64,000 nt of DNA from Thozetella sp. PMI_491 (GCA_021432635.1 MU270044.1:687455-751454); one strand, 5' to 3'; counted from the stretch's first letter, positions 11,101-22,728 are shown. The notes: a model not told the origin generated them from the sequence alone. Numbers and translations are program-made.

Positions 11101-13304
11101 TCAGCACATATACCGGTATATCTTCTTCCACGCCGGCCAGTTCATCTTCTCCTCGTGCTCCTGGGCCACCAGGATGGGGAGGTTGAAGTCGCGTCTGCCG
11201 GTGTCGACGTCCATCTCCCGGATCAGCACGAATGGCGAGCGGAACCACAGCTTGTGGGCCGTGAAGAGGGCCAGCACGATCGGCACCGTCAGGTATTCGA
11301 GGAAGAAGGCCTTGGCGTGCCCGCCCGGTGTGGTTGGGTTCTCGTCGGCGTTGCCGTTCGGCCGCGGGATCGGCCAGGCAGAGATCCAAAACTGCGCCAT
11401 CAGGACGAGGACGTTGAACGTCAGGCCGAGCCACGACCCCCACACGCCCGACTGGGCGGTGAAGGCCAGCTCGCCGAGCGAGTGGCCCTGCGCCGCCCAC
11501 GCCCGGCGGAAGCGGATGTGGGCGAAGCAGATGGAGCCCCAGGTCAGGATCGACGAGATGCCAGAGATGGCCAGGAGCCAACTGAGGAGCTCGCGCTCCT
11601 GCGGCAGGTCGGCTAGGTAGGCTAGGAAGCCGAGGGTGCTGGCGGTCGCGATGGCCACCAGCGGGCGCCCACGGCGGTCGATGTAGCCCAGGATGCGCGG
11701 GGCTTGGCCCTGGTCCGCCAGCGCGGCGAGGGTGCGCGAGGAGCCGAATACGGCGCTGTTGCCGACGCTGAGGACCGAGACAAGGATGACCGTGTTCATG
11801 ATGCTCGGCAGGACCTGGATCCCGGCGTTTTCGATGGCGATGACGAAGGGCGACGCCGCCGCGTCGACGATGCTCTTGGCCCCGAGCAGCTTCGGGTTGT
11901 CGTACGGCACGAGGAGGCCGACCAGGGTGAGGGCGACGACGTAAAAGAGTGAGATGCGCCAGAAGACCTGCTTGGTCGCCGTCGGGAGCGACTTGCGGGG
12001 GTTAGCCGTCTCGGCGGCGGCGAGGCCGACCAGCTCGGTGCCTCCGAAGGCGAAGGCGGCGGTGACGAAGACGGAGCAGAGGCCTTTGAAGCCATTATGA
12101 AAGGCGCCGGGGTTCTCCCAGTATTTTCCGCCGATGTAGCCCTCCGTTGGCGTGCCGCCGATGTTCATGACAATGCCGAGTAGACTGCCAGGGGCTATCA
12201 GTGGCTGTGATATGGTGGGAAGAGAGCAGGGGGATAAGGAAGATGCCTGCTCAGCCCCGCGCTGACTTACATGAAGCCGATGATGGCCGTTACTTTGATA
12301 ATAGCAAAGAAGAATTCGGCCTCGCCGTACGCCTTCACGCCGAACAGGTTGATGGAAATAATTATGGCGAGGAAGAGGGTAACGAATATGGCCTGGTTGA
12401 GGTTATTGTTCCAGTATCCTATCGTCATGGAGGCGGCTATCACCTCAAGCGGGAGGACGACCAGCCATTGCAGGGCGTAGCTACAATCAGGGCTAGTTAG
12501 TGTACGTAACTCTAGCTCCCAGGAAATGTTCCTGCTTACTTCCATCCCATCGCGAAACCCCAAGCTGGGTCAATAAACCGGGTCGAGTAGGCCGAGAAGG
12601 AGCCGGCGACCGGGAAGGCAACGGCGAGCTCGCCTAGAGCCTGCATGGTGCAATACAGCATGATCCCAATGAAGCCGTACGCTATCAGAACCGAGGCCGG
12701 CCCCCCGAGATAGAGGGATTTTCCGGACGCCACGAATAAGCCGGTGCCTGGATGTTGACCGTCAGCGGCAAGTCCATGGATTTGCAAATGGACTGATTAT
12801 CCCTCCAAAAACGGAATATCGATGGCCGCAGATGGTAATGACTAAACCCGCCGCGCCGAAAGGAGGGCAAAGGCTGAGGTGAGATGCAGGAAACCCGAAC
12901 TCACCGATGGAGCCTCCTATTGCAATCATCTGCAGATGGCGACCCTTGAGTTCCCGGGCAAGCATGCTGTTCGCCGTCCCGAGATTGGCGGCGCGCAGGT
13001 CGTAGTAGCGATCCCCGCGGCCCTCATCATGATCGTCCTCGGATCCGTCCTCCAGGCTGCCGCGGGCGCCGCCACTGTACATCGAGTGGTTGATGGCGGC
13101 GTCGGGCGTGATGTGGCGGTTGGGGTCCCGGCGGAAACTGTCGAGCCAGCGGGCGACCGTTTGCCGGCCCTCCGAGACGGCATGGCGGCGGCCCTGGCCC
13201 GGGTCCGAGAACCACGCCGGCGGGTACCAGGGGTTGCTGCGGGAGACGCCGTATTCTTTGTTGTGGTTAAGCATGTCCATTTTGTACGCGCGCGCTAGGC
13301 TCAT
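11101..13304 (-). CDS. Amino-acid permease (yeast AAT/GAP-type APC transporter)
   Basis: Predicted plasma-membrane proton-coupled amino-acid importer of 633 residues. Exons: 13304-12905, 12747-12540, 12480-12271, 12184-11101. Seen: a hydrophilic N-terminal tail of about 120 residues, then the family hallmark RHLQMIAIGGSIG followed across an intron by TGLFVASG (TM1). Next comes ALGELAVAFPVAGSFSAY with RFIDPAWGFAMGWNYALQW, the consensus of fungal amino-acid permeases, then about ten further hydrophobic segments. A conserved GFKGLCSVFVTAAFAFGGTE segment and ETANPRKSLPTATKQVFWRI follow TM5/6. The C-terminal tail is cytosolic and includes WPAWKKIYRYMC. Substrate range cannot be read from sequence; general or broad-range permeases have this architecture. 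Length is normal to slightly long for the family because of the N-terminal tail, which in relatives carries ubiquitination sites controlling turnover (family knowledge). Confidence 0.93.
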
Positions 13305-15888
13305 CGCGCCCGGGGCCGGCGCGAGAGTCGGGAAATGGGGCGAGAAGATGGGCGGATAAGATGTAGTGCCTAGCCGCCGAAGGGGGGAGCGGTGACCGGC
13401 GACCTCGTGCTCTTGCGGTGCGCGTTTGCTATCTTTCGAGCCTTCTTGTAACAGCCGGGAGCAGCCCTGCCACCCGATTCTGGTGCCGCACGCAGGCAGC
13501 GTCGACGGCGACGATGTTGTGCGGACTAGAGGTATCGAGGACGGAGGCGATCCGCTAGTGGCGTCGTGGGTTGGGAGGCGACATCACTCGACATTTCTTG
13601 TGGTCGCGATCGGCCGATACCGATCCTGTGGCCGCAGCGCCGAAAGAATGATAGATAGCGAGGAGGAAAAGGGGAGGAGAAGATACGAGAAGAGCGATGT
13701 GCAGCTCCCGCGTGTTATGCCACGTCGGTTAGGCGCACTTCTCGGCTTGTACTAGACAAGGGGCCGGGAGAGGGGGAGAAGGATAGAAATAGTCTTGACA
13801 AGGAATACCTAATTGGAAAAAAGAAGGAGGAAGAGAGCAGGAAGGGCAGGAGGATCAGGCGAGGCACGGCATATGGAGCGAGTCTATCTCGAGCCTGGCG
13901 CTCTGCGAAAAGGGTACACCAAACTCGGAAGTTCCTTATCATCGGTCGCCAACCGGGGGGGGGGGGGGGGGGCTCGACCGTCAAGCGCCCTCGAACTCGG
14001 TCGAGCTTCTAGGTAGCCAACTATTAGGAGCGGGCCAAGGCAAGCCAGGGTTCAGGAGTGGGTGTGTGGGTGTGTGGATTTTGATTTTCCGAGTGGGCTC
14101 TTCCCGTCCGTCGACGCCGCCTATTTAGAGGAACCGCCACTCTGGGCTACCACCCAACGAATGCTCTCCCCCGCTCGACGCCAGGCCCGAAAGGTACGCT
14201 GCGCTAGTGGTTCGAGCCCTGCCAGAACGGGGCGCCTCGCCCTCAGAAGGACGTTAGCAGGGTTATTAGCACCTGTCGCATCGTCGCACGACAGAGCCCG
14301 GATCCCGGTGGAACCTCGCCAACAGCTCACGGGATTGCACCGCAACTAAGGTTAGGGAGCCGCCACAGCTGCAGGCGCGGGAAGGAACCCTCAGTCCAGA
14401 GCTGAAAAGTTTCGAAATGCGCACTGCTTACAGACGACAGATCCGGCAGTTGGCAAATTGGCTGTCAAATTGTGTTGTCAGTCACGAGACTCTCTCGGTC
14501 ATCATAATCCTCGCAGAGACCAGGGAGACCAGGGCGCTTCCGCGTCCTCCAATCCCCTTTAGGAGTAGGCATGGGTACATGGATGGGCTTTATGAAAACC
14601 TATAATACAGTATGATGGATAAGAGATAGCGCAGGTGTACTGAGAGGTGTAGGTTCAGTGTCACCTCGTTGACTTTTCTTGGCAAACGCTAAATATGGTT
14701 AGGGACAGTAAATCCTGTATCTACACTGTGTCACCATGAATATTGGCCTTAACAGAGCACAAAATAGAGGAGTAGTAATCTAGGGACTATACTATGGGGA
14801 AGCGCCACTTCTGGCGTTTTGAGGGCCAGTACAAGCTGTTCCAAATATTTTACCAGACTCAATGACGCAAAGAATTCCAGACTTACGGAAGTCCGAGGAG
14901 GAGGACGAGCAGGGCTCGGGGCCTGATAGGTCGCTGCCTTTTCGGCCCTGTCAAGATGTGCTGAGGCCCTGCACCGTGTGCTTGACTGTCTATACTACAA
15001 CGGTCGAGCGTGCAGAAGTACACGAAGTGATCCAGGAGTCTAGGATAGTCAACAAAGAGGTAACTGGTTATCGACACGGGATATCACTATATAGAACCTA
15101 CCAACTGAACATGTAGGATCATTTTGGACCGTTCGTCGATGGTTGGCGAGTCACAATCGTTGCCTATCATCAGCTAGGTCGATGTCGAGACCCGGAGGAT
15201 TGGAAGTGGTTGACACTTGCAGGAGGTGAGCTCTGTAAGCTCCGAGGCGATGGGGGCATAGACCGTCTCGGGCGGGATATGACCCTTTATCCTCCTGGTG
15301 CGGTGAGGCAGATATGGCAGGCCGGGGACTAGCAAGCCTTAGGAGCCGTAGAATGTTGTGGTAATTCCCCGCCTTGGACTAGAGAGACAATAGAGTAGTG
15401 TGGTATATTCTTCAAGGCGGCGAGGCCTCGCCCAAAAGGTTCCAGAAATGGAACGGAGTTCCCGCCCCACCAGTTCTGGAACCAAAGCACCAGCCATGGT
15501 GAAATTTGCTAAGGTAGTAGCGACAGCAGTACCTGGCCTGAAAACTGCACACTGTCTTGGATCCACATATGTCCCACTTTGGAAATATCTGTACTGGAAG
15601 AATCCGAACACTGAACCTGCACGCCACAGTACAGTATACTACAGCTCAGTAATGCCCCCTTCCCCCCTCTTTTCCTCCCAAAAAGAAGCCGGGGTACTAA
15701 TCAGCTGGCATCAAGTGCGCAAGTAATATCTTGCCAATCCAAAAAAAACTCTAAAAAAAAACTCCAAAGTGTGCCCATCGATCATGCAGTCCATTGCCGT
15801 TCTCTCCCTGGTTTTGGTTTCTCCTTCCCTTTATTTCTCGTTTCGTTCCCGACTATGCGACCGCGGCCCCTCGTGTCCTCGGCATCCC
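13305..15888. other. Gene-free stretch upstream of the permease, with a more AT-rich core
   Basis: Promoter side of the permease (-) and 3' flank of the mannosidase (-). It includes an 18-G run (13955-13972) and a visibly more AT-rich, gene-free core of roughly 14580-15730. That core could be a decayed repeat, but I recognise no terminal repeats or coding remnant. No gene is supported. Confidence 0.45.
13955..13972. repeat. Poly-G run (18 G)
   Basis: Uninterrupted mononucleotide G tract in the permease upstream region. Exact length in the genome may differ because such runs are error-prone in sequencing. Confidence 0.85.
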
Positions 15889-18140
15889 TTAATGGCCCGA
15901 GGCGGCGGCTGCGCCAAGGATGTTTCCGTCGGCATCCCTGGGCTTCCTCTCCCACCCGGTCTTGAACATTGGGCCCATCTCGAACCGCGGCAGGGGGTGC
16001 GCCTCGGTATTGAGCACGATCTTGTCCAGCGGCAGGAGGTCGTCGGGCGAAAATAGCAGGTAGAAGTACTTGAGCGTCTCGGCGAGCCAGAAGCTCTCCA
16101 TGTTGTCGCGGATCAAGGGCGGGATCGTGTTGGCGTTGGAGAGCGACGTGAAACCGCCGCCGTCTTCCACCGCTGTGTAGTTCATGAAGCTCTTGAACAT
16201 CTCCCATCCCCAGTCACGATACTTCTGCTCGCCCGTGATGCGCCACATGTAAAACAGACTCTCAACAGTCTCGGGCCGTTGAAGGTTGTGGGTGTCCTGC
16301 GGGTGGACGTCAAAGTCCTGACGCCAGGTCGCCTCTGGGTTCGGATCAAAGGTGGCCGGGGGGTCGTGGGGTGCCGATTCGGGGAGCGGGGGTTTGTCAA
16401 TGTTGAAGTAGGTGATCTCCGCGGCGAGGCCAGTGGCCATGTATTTGTACATGCCCCAGCACGTCTGCATGAGTTCGCGCGCCAGCTGCATATCGTCCTC
16501 GTCCTGCTTCGTCCAGGTGCGGAGCTTCCGAGACTCCTTCTCGGATAGGCCACCCGTGACCGCCAACGCTATGGTGCCTGGCATGAAGCAGACCAGGTGG
16601 TCCATCTTGGGTGACAGCTCGTGCTCAATGCCACTAGGCCGCTCGCCGATGATGGTGAAGCGGGAGGGAGAGGTGTAGGTGATCAGGTGCTTCCTCACGC
16701 CCTGCAGAGCGTCCCGCCACATGTCGCGGTAAATGGTCTCCTTCTCTCCGGTCTGAAGGTACTGCTTGATCAGGTATTCGTAGTACGAGTCGCCGCGGCT
16801 GCCCAGGCGGATGTTCTGGCCCTGGAAGTCTCCCGTGGTCGCGTAGATATAAATGGGGACTAATCCGCCCTTGGCCCCGTTGTTGTCCACCAGCTCCATC
16901 ACCTTCTCCGCCTTGTCCCAGAAGAGCTTCTCTCCGGTGAGCTTAGCCAGGTACTTGAACTCGAGCTGCAGGGTCGTCGTCTCGGCCGTAGACGAGGCGC
17001 CCAAGTCATCGTGGGAGATGAGACCCTTGAACTGCTTCAGGTTGACACTCGCATAGGGGATGCCTGAGGGCGAGTCGAACGCCGCCAACAGGCGGTCCGC
17101 GAGATCTTTGGCCTTCTCTAGGTAGAGGTCCTCGCCGGGGGCGCCGGGGTCGTCGTCCGTCTGCGGAGCCAGGTTCGGGAACTCGGTCGAGAGGTAGTGC
17201 GCGGACAACAAGCCTCCCAGCATCCTAATAGTCGTCTCAAAAGTATTCACATCCTGGTCCTGGTCCCACGTCAATGAGGTCGAGAGCCATTCCCTCGCGT
17301 CGCCTAGTCGTGATGTGAGGTTCATTAGCATTAGCGTATCGAGCGAGTCGATGATGATCCAGCCCAGGCCCTTGGGCGCCATATAGCGGCCGGTTTTCGC
17401 CTTGGGATGAAACTCGTCGTAGCCTGTAGAGAAAGTTTCTAGTCAGCGCCCATCAATCCTGCCCTAGACGCCACCCCAGAGGTGCCATTGGGCCCATAGG
17501 AGTCTTGCAGGAAGAGCTTACCCCAGGCATAACGCTTGTAGGCATCCCAGCTCAGCTCAAAGGCTTCAACCACACGCTCCCTCCTCTGCAGCCAGTCTGT
17601 CTTGCCCCGGGCCGCCGTGTCCGTCTTCAACCAGCCCCATTGGTTCAGCGAGGCGACCGCCTTCTCGTGGTGGGCGTCAAAGTAGCCGGCCCACCACAGC
17701 AGGACGAGGACGATGAGCACGAGTAGCCCGAGGACCCGCCTCCGACGAAGCAAAGGGCGGGCGCGCTGTGACGGCGCATAGTTGTAAGGCTTGTCCTTGT
17801 ACATGGGAAGTGCGCCCCTGCGGTCTGGGTTCAGGAATCCTCCAACCGTGTCCTGTACTCCCCCGAGGACCCCGCCGGTGCCTCGGTTGCGCGAGGCGGC
17901 AGTCCACAGGAGATCTTCGGCTTGTCGTTGAGGATTGGTGAAGGAAGGAACATTCTTGGGTACAGCGAATGACATGTCGACAGCTTGTCTGCCCTTCTCG
18001 AGCGCCTGCGCGCTGGCCTCGACTGCCTCGAGGGCTCTCTCTCGGATCGTGCCGGCGGCCTGGGTCGCACCCGCGCGGAGCAGTTGAAGTGCTGGGGAGG
18101 TTCCGGATCTACGGAGGTTGAATGGATCTGTAACATTCAT
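15889..18140 (-). CDS. mns1: ER-type mannosyl-oligosaccharide alpha-1,2-mannosidase, GH47, type II membrane protein
   Basis: Trims mannose from the N-glycan in the ER/Golgi lumen (family role). Protein of 717 residues from two exons, 18140-17522 and 17423-15889; the intron splits the sequence WG/YDEFHP. Seen: a cytosolic tail of about 135 residues, the basic stop RPLLRRRR, one transmembrane helix (about 136-154, LGLLVLIVLVLLWW), then the GH47 catalytic domain from about residue 185. Hallmarks present are WGYDEFHPKA, NTFETTIRMLGG (catalytic acid region), HLVCFMPG, QRPETVESLFYMWR (second catalytic Glu region), DNMESFWLAETLKYFYLLF, and NTEAHP, whose Thr binds the calcium ion in known structures. 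All key motifs look intact. The N-terminal cytosolic tail is unusually long for this enzyme. An open frame reading into the intron gives a false extension. The ATG at 18140 is followed immediately by a continuous frame. Confidence 0.93.
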
Positions 18141-19125
18141 TGGCTATCTGCCCAGCACAGCATAGCAGGTGAGCAGGGGTGCGGCGTAGATGGCCGGTCG
18201 AGAGTTGGTGGTGTTGGCTCTATTCCAGATCGAGGGAGCTCGTGCGCCGACTCGAGATGCGCAATGGTGGCTGTGGAGACGCAACAAAGACGCAGAGATC
18301 AAAGAGGCGACGCTATATCGTGGCCAACTGCGAACAAATACAGCCGATCGCCGTGGCCAAGTGAATATGTGCTTTGGAATGGAAGTAGGCCCACGATCCG
18401 GTGGTGTACAAGAAGGTTGCTTCAGACACGTCGCCTGGGATCGGCCTGTCTGCATTGAGCAAGATTAGCTCAATGGAACCAGGGGAGCTACTGTGGCCTG
18501 TAGTTACAGTAAGGTACAGTCAGTTTCCAGCACTAGGTACGTACCCCCTAAAGCGGGGCCCCAAGGTACGTTTGGGACGAGCGGTTGTTTAAGAGGACAG
18601 CTTGCACGTGCCCCAAGCTTGCATTCCTATATTTACCCAAGCTCGCCAAGGACTGTCGGGAGAGCGCTTGCCATGAGGAGTAGATACTTTTAGTCTCCGA
18701 GATTAGGGAGGGTTTCTCTCGGCCAAAGAGATTTTTCAGTGTGCAAGAATGAATACTGTGTACAACAGCAGACTAGGTACCGGAGAAGATCCTCTGTCAA
18801 ACTCTCCCGTAATTATGGCCCCGCTCCGTCCGGCCTGCACCTGCCGCCGTTGCAGACCCGGCGCCTACTCTCAGTAAAGCCTAGAGCGAAGCCCGCCGCC
18901 GCTGAGTGGGTGGGAAACCCCACCAGGGCAAGCGTAGGCTGTGGTCACTCAAAGCACTTCCGAACCTAAGAATACACACCATCAATGAGGTTTGCCATCT
19001 CGTCCGCTGGATCGAGGTAGACAGCACGATAGACAGATCCGGGCCTGTGAGCACGAGATTGCGTGCCGGCATCGGAACTCGGTTGAGTCGACACGCCAAG
19101 CACGCCCGAGGGACACAAGGAAGAA
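18141..19125. other. Gene-free stretch between divergent genes
   Basis: Divergent promoter region between the mannosidase (-) and ATG10 (+). Part of it, about 18480-18790, has several GTAC-containing short repeats. No gene is supported. Confidence 0.5.
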
Positions 19126-20002
19126 ATGGGCGGCATTTCGGACTTTAAAAACTATCCCTTCTTGACGCCGGAGGAGTTTACAGAAGTCTGCCATCACTTA
19201 GATAGCAGATACTGCCGGGCCACGCTCGGGCCCGTCAGGCGGCAGTGGAGGCTGCGGTGCTGCTCTACCCTTAATCTGGCCAGCGCCTTCGGGCCCGAGT
19301 ACAACACCTACGTCCAGATCATCCGCCCCTTGGACGGCGAGCTGGACGACGGTGATCTGTCATCCTTTCTGGACAACCTGTCGTTCGACACCAGAGACGA
19401 AACGGCGCCAGCTTCTACGAAGGAGGATGCAGACGTGATGGAGTTAGAGGAGGCAGACAAGGTACCGCAGCTATTTCGCTCGGCCCAGAGATTGTACATA
19501 GGGTTCCCTGGCTCACACTCGACCATAGGCAGTCATCCCCAAGAAGCCGGCGCCCGACTTCGGCTACGTCACGTACGAGATTCACTGGCATCCGACCTAT
19601 CAGGTGCCATGTCTATGGTTCGCCCTGCGGGGGCTGCCCGCGGACGAGCCCGCCTTCAACATCGACACCGTATTCCGGCGGCTCGTCCCCGACCAGCACA
19701 AGGTCGGCCTGCGGAATGCCGGACCGGTTGGAGGGATATCAGCGGATGTGAGTGGCGCAAAATGGCTGTCCATACGTTAACTAGGGATCCTGTAAGTCCA
19801 GGCCTGAGCACTAACAAACCATTCTTTCTGCTGCCAGCACCACCCGGTTACGGGCGTTCCCACCTTCTTCATCCACCCCTGTCTCCTCGGCGAGGCCATG
19901 TCGCACTTTCCATGTTCCAAGGAGAGCTATCTGATGGTCTGGTTGGGCCTCGTGGGAGGCTGCGTCGGCCTCTGGGCGCCCAAGGAGATGGCGCTCGAGT
20001 GA
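19126..20002 (+). CDS. atg10: Autophagy E2-like conjugating enzyme Atg10
   Basis: E2-like enzyme that conjugates Atg12 to Atg5 during autophagosome formation in the cytoplasm (family role). Protein of 239 residues from three exons, 19126-19461, 19529-19747 and 19838-20002, all in phase 0. Seen: N-terminal FPFLTPEEF-like start (NYPFLTPEEFTEVCHHLD), central YVTYEIHWHPTYQVPCLWF, and the signature VTGVPTFFIHPCLLGEAM in which Cys200 of the HPC motif is the predicted thioester-forming residue. WLGLVGGCVGLWAP forms the end of the fold. Length is normal for filamentous fungi. The stop at 20000-20002 is 96 bp from the stop of the convergent RRM gene, so 3' UTRs probably overlap. All expected motifs are intact. 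Confidence 0.93.
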
Positions 20003-20098
20003 GCGAGCGGGTCTAGAAAAAGTTGCCAACAGTCCCTCGGCGCCAATTACTTCTGTTGCATCTCCGCGCATCGGCATGCCGGCCGGACGACCGAGCGA

Positions 20099-20755
20099 TC
20101 AATCGTCATCGCTGTCCTCCTCCATGGCCACGTCCGAGTCGCTATCCTCTTCTCCATCGTCCTCCCTCGTCCTCTTGGTACCCCTGCTCTCGGGCGTACC
20201 GGCGTCTCGCATGACTTGGTCGGTGCCGGCCGGTGGCTTAGCAGGAAGTCCATGGGGCGCGGAGGCGGCAGCAGATCCAGGAACGGGCGCATTGAAGATG
20301 GACTGCTGTAGGTCCGTTACTTCGACGGCGGCGGCCGACATGGTGTTGGGGAGCTTGAAGGTGCCGTCGAGCTGGGCGACCTTGCGCGACTTGGACTTGG
20401 CGTAGGTGATTTTCTAGCAGGCACGTTAGTCTAGACATGCGAGGACAAAAGCCAAAAGGGAGGTTTCTCTAACGATATCATGGCCCAGAAACTCAAAGCC
20501 ATCGAGAGCGCGCATCGCCTGTGTTGCAGTCTGGATGTCACGGAAGGTGACGTGCGCTTGGCCGCGCATTTTGGTTGTCTTCAGGGCAATCACGTCCAGA
20601 ACCGGGCCGTAGGTCGAGAAGAGCATGTAGAGGGCCATTCTCAGATCGGTCTTCTGAATCTTGTTGGAGGGCAGGTTGGTGACATAGAGCGACTGGTTCG
20701 GCGGGATGGGCACCACCTTGGCAGGGAGCCCGGGGGGAGGGGCGCGGGTGGCCAT
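20099..20755 (-). CDS. U1A/U2B''-family snRNP RRM protein
   Basis: Predicted spliceosomal RNA-binding protein of the U1A/U2B'' (yeast Msl1/Mud1) family, 198 residues. Exons: 20755-20474 and 20413-20099. Seen: one N-terminal RRM with PPNQSLYVTNLPSNKIQK (RNP2, LYVTNLP), the YGPVLDVIALKTTKMRGQAHVTF stretch containing RNP1 (RGQAHVTF), and DIQTATQAMRALDGFEFLGHDI; the second exon continues KITYAKSKS. The pattern 'Y-x-x-N-L-x-x-K' plus 'MRGQAHV-F' is diagnostic of this family rather than generic RRMs. The remainder is an Ala/Pro linker and a strongly acidic Asp/Glu/Ser tail. There is no second RRM, unlike the two-RRM metazoan proteins; yeast Msl1 is also single-RRM. Whether it serves U1, U2 or both cannot be told. 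It is divergent from ARPC1 with 375 bp between starts. Confidence 0.9.
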
Positions 20756-21130
20756 TTTCCTTCAATCTAGATATTGATATAGGGTCGGGCCTGCTCCTCT
20801 TCTCGTCGTCTGCGAGCACACTGGTTGTAATGCTGCGCGCGTGTTGCTAGAGACGGCTATGTATACCTTGTTTGCGTGCTCCGGCGAACATTTTTGCGGG
20901 TGCAAAGCTGAGCGACCAGGGTCATTAGTGCGATAAACACACAGTGTGCGCCTTGAGGCCCACCTTCCCATTCCCAACCCCACCATTTGACGTCGCTGCT
21001 TCATCCCCACTTCCCTTTCAACCTGGCCGCCAACTGTTCCTCCTCCATTCTCCCCCCTCTACCGCCCCTCCCCCACGATACCTGCATGCGGTAGTAGAGA
21101 GCTACTCCTATCGCAAACCCGGACAACACA

Positions 21131-22389
21131 ATGGCCGCTCCCGAAGTACACCACCTCTTCCACCATCCCATCGCGGACCACTCGTTCTCCGCCGATCGGA
21201 AGACGCTGGCCGTGGCCAAGGACACGGGCGTCGAGCTGTACGGCAAGGTCGGCAATGCCTTCAAGATAAAGGATGAGCTGAAGGGACATGACAAGACAGT
21301 CACCGGTGTTGACATTGCGCCCAACTCCGGGCGTATTGTTACCTGCTCTCAGGGTGAGTGGTTCCATCGGCGAGGGAAAGCATGTGGGGGACGGAACCGG
21401 GCTTGCGTCATACCCCCTCGGGCTCTGGATGCTGATGGACGCGGCTGTATGTAGACCGAAATGCTATCGTCTGGGAGCCGTCCCCCCAGGGATACAAGCC
21501 GACGCTGGTACTGCTCCGCATCAACCGTGCCGCTACCTTCGTTCGCTGGTCGCCTTCCGAGACCAAGTTCGCCGTGGGCTCAGGAGACCGCGTCATCGCC
21601 ATCTGCTACTTTGAGGAGGAGAACGACTGGTGGGTCTCGAAGCACCTCAAGAAGCCCATCCGCAGCACCATCACCACCGTGGCCTGGCACCCCAACTCGG
21701 TGCTCTTGGCCGCGGGCTCCACCGATGCCCACGCCAGGGTCTTCTCGAGCTTCATCAAAGGGGTCGACGAGCGCCCGGAGCCTGGCGTCTGGGGCGAGAG
21801 GCTGCCTTTCAATACGGTCTGCGGCGAGTACCTGAACAACTCGGCCGGATGGGTCCACGCCGTCTCCTTCTCCCCCAGTGGTGATGCCCTGGCGTTCGCC
21901 GCTCACGACAGCAGCATTACGGTGGTCTACCCCGGCGGTGCGGACCAACCTCCACGGGCCATTGTGAGCATTAGCACGCAGCTCCTGCCCTTCCAGAGCA
22001 TCATCTGGAACGGTGAGGCCGAGATCATCGCGGCTGGCTACGACTGCGAGGCGTTCCGGTTCAAAGGCGGGCCAAGCGGCTGGCAGCTCAGTGGAACCTT
22101 GGAAGCCAAGGGAAGGCCGGGAATGGGCGACGCGAGGGAGGAGTCTGCCTTGAACATGTTCAGGCAGATGGACCTCAAGGGAAAGGTCAAAGATGACACC
22201 AAGCTGAACACGGTGCATCAAAACACCATCTCGACGCTGCGCATCTATGAAACCTCAGGCTCCGGTGTGAGCAAATTCAGCTGTGAGCCTCAGCCCTTCC
22301 TTGTTCATCCTTGTCCGTGCCCCGAAGAAGTACTAACATGAAATGCAGCGAGCGGTGTGGATGGGCGCATCGTCATCTGGCACACTTAG
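21131..22389 (+). CDS. arc40: Arp2/3 complex subunit 1 (ARPC1/Arc40), WD40 protein
   Basis: Structural WD40 subunit of the Arp2/3 complex, which nucleates branched actin at endocytic patches (family role). Protein of 363 residues from three exons, 21131-21353, 21455-22282 and 22349-22389. Seen: the start EVHHLFHHPIADHSFSADRK, then WD-type blades such as LKGHDKTVTGVDIAPNSGRI with DRNAIVWEPSPQGYKPTLV, INRAATFVRWSPSETKFAVG, KKPIRSTITTVAWHPNSVLL with GSTDAHARVFSSFIKGVDE, and GWVHAVSFSPSGDALAFAAH. The C-terminal blade is completed by a 41-nt last exon encoding SGVDGRIVIWHT, where a GRIVIW strand closes the propeller. Length is typical for fungal ARPC1. The first intron splits the first Asp-Arg of DRNAIVW. 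Upstream (21010-21130) is a pyrimidine-rich leader. Confidence 0.95.
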
Positions 22390-22728
22390 ATCTAGGTAGA
22401 AAGGCCGCTTCGAGAGCCGGTGGCCCAGTATTCAATACCATGTCTATGTCTCACAACTGCTTTGACCTCGCCCTCCTCATGTTGAATCGAGCTGTGTTGC
22501 CTGCGCCTTAGTGGTTGTTTCTATTCATTTCGCCATGAATCGCTCATGGCATTCAACGGATCTCAGACGAGCTGCAACAATGCGCTCCACTTCTTCCGAA
22601 TGGTGATAAATAGAGACACCATCTTCCTCCGTCGTACCCGTGATTTCTCATGTCTTCATGCCCACCTCTCCAGCCAACTCACCCGAAGGAACACGGCAAA
22701 CTACTGCAGCAAGCAAGAAGGTCCAGAG
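22390..22728. other. Short gene-free spacer
   Basis: ARPC1 3' UTR and the leader of the next gene. The frame of the next gene stays open back to an ATG at 22546, so its true start could lie inside this spacer. Confidence 0.5.

Noticed and set aside
10711-11620. Two open frames of 271 and 301 codons on the plus strand
   Set aside because: Their right halves are antisense to the last exon of the permease, and the left halves have no coding signal.
14150-14350. Possible tRNA because of a GGTTCGAGCC-like B-box
   Set aside because: There is no matching A-box at the right distance and no acceptor stem could be paired.
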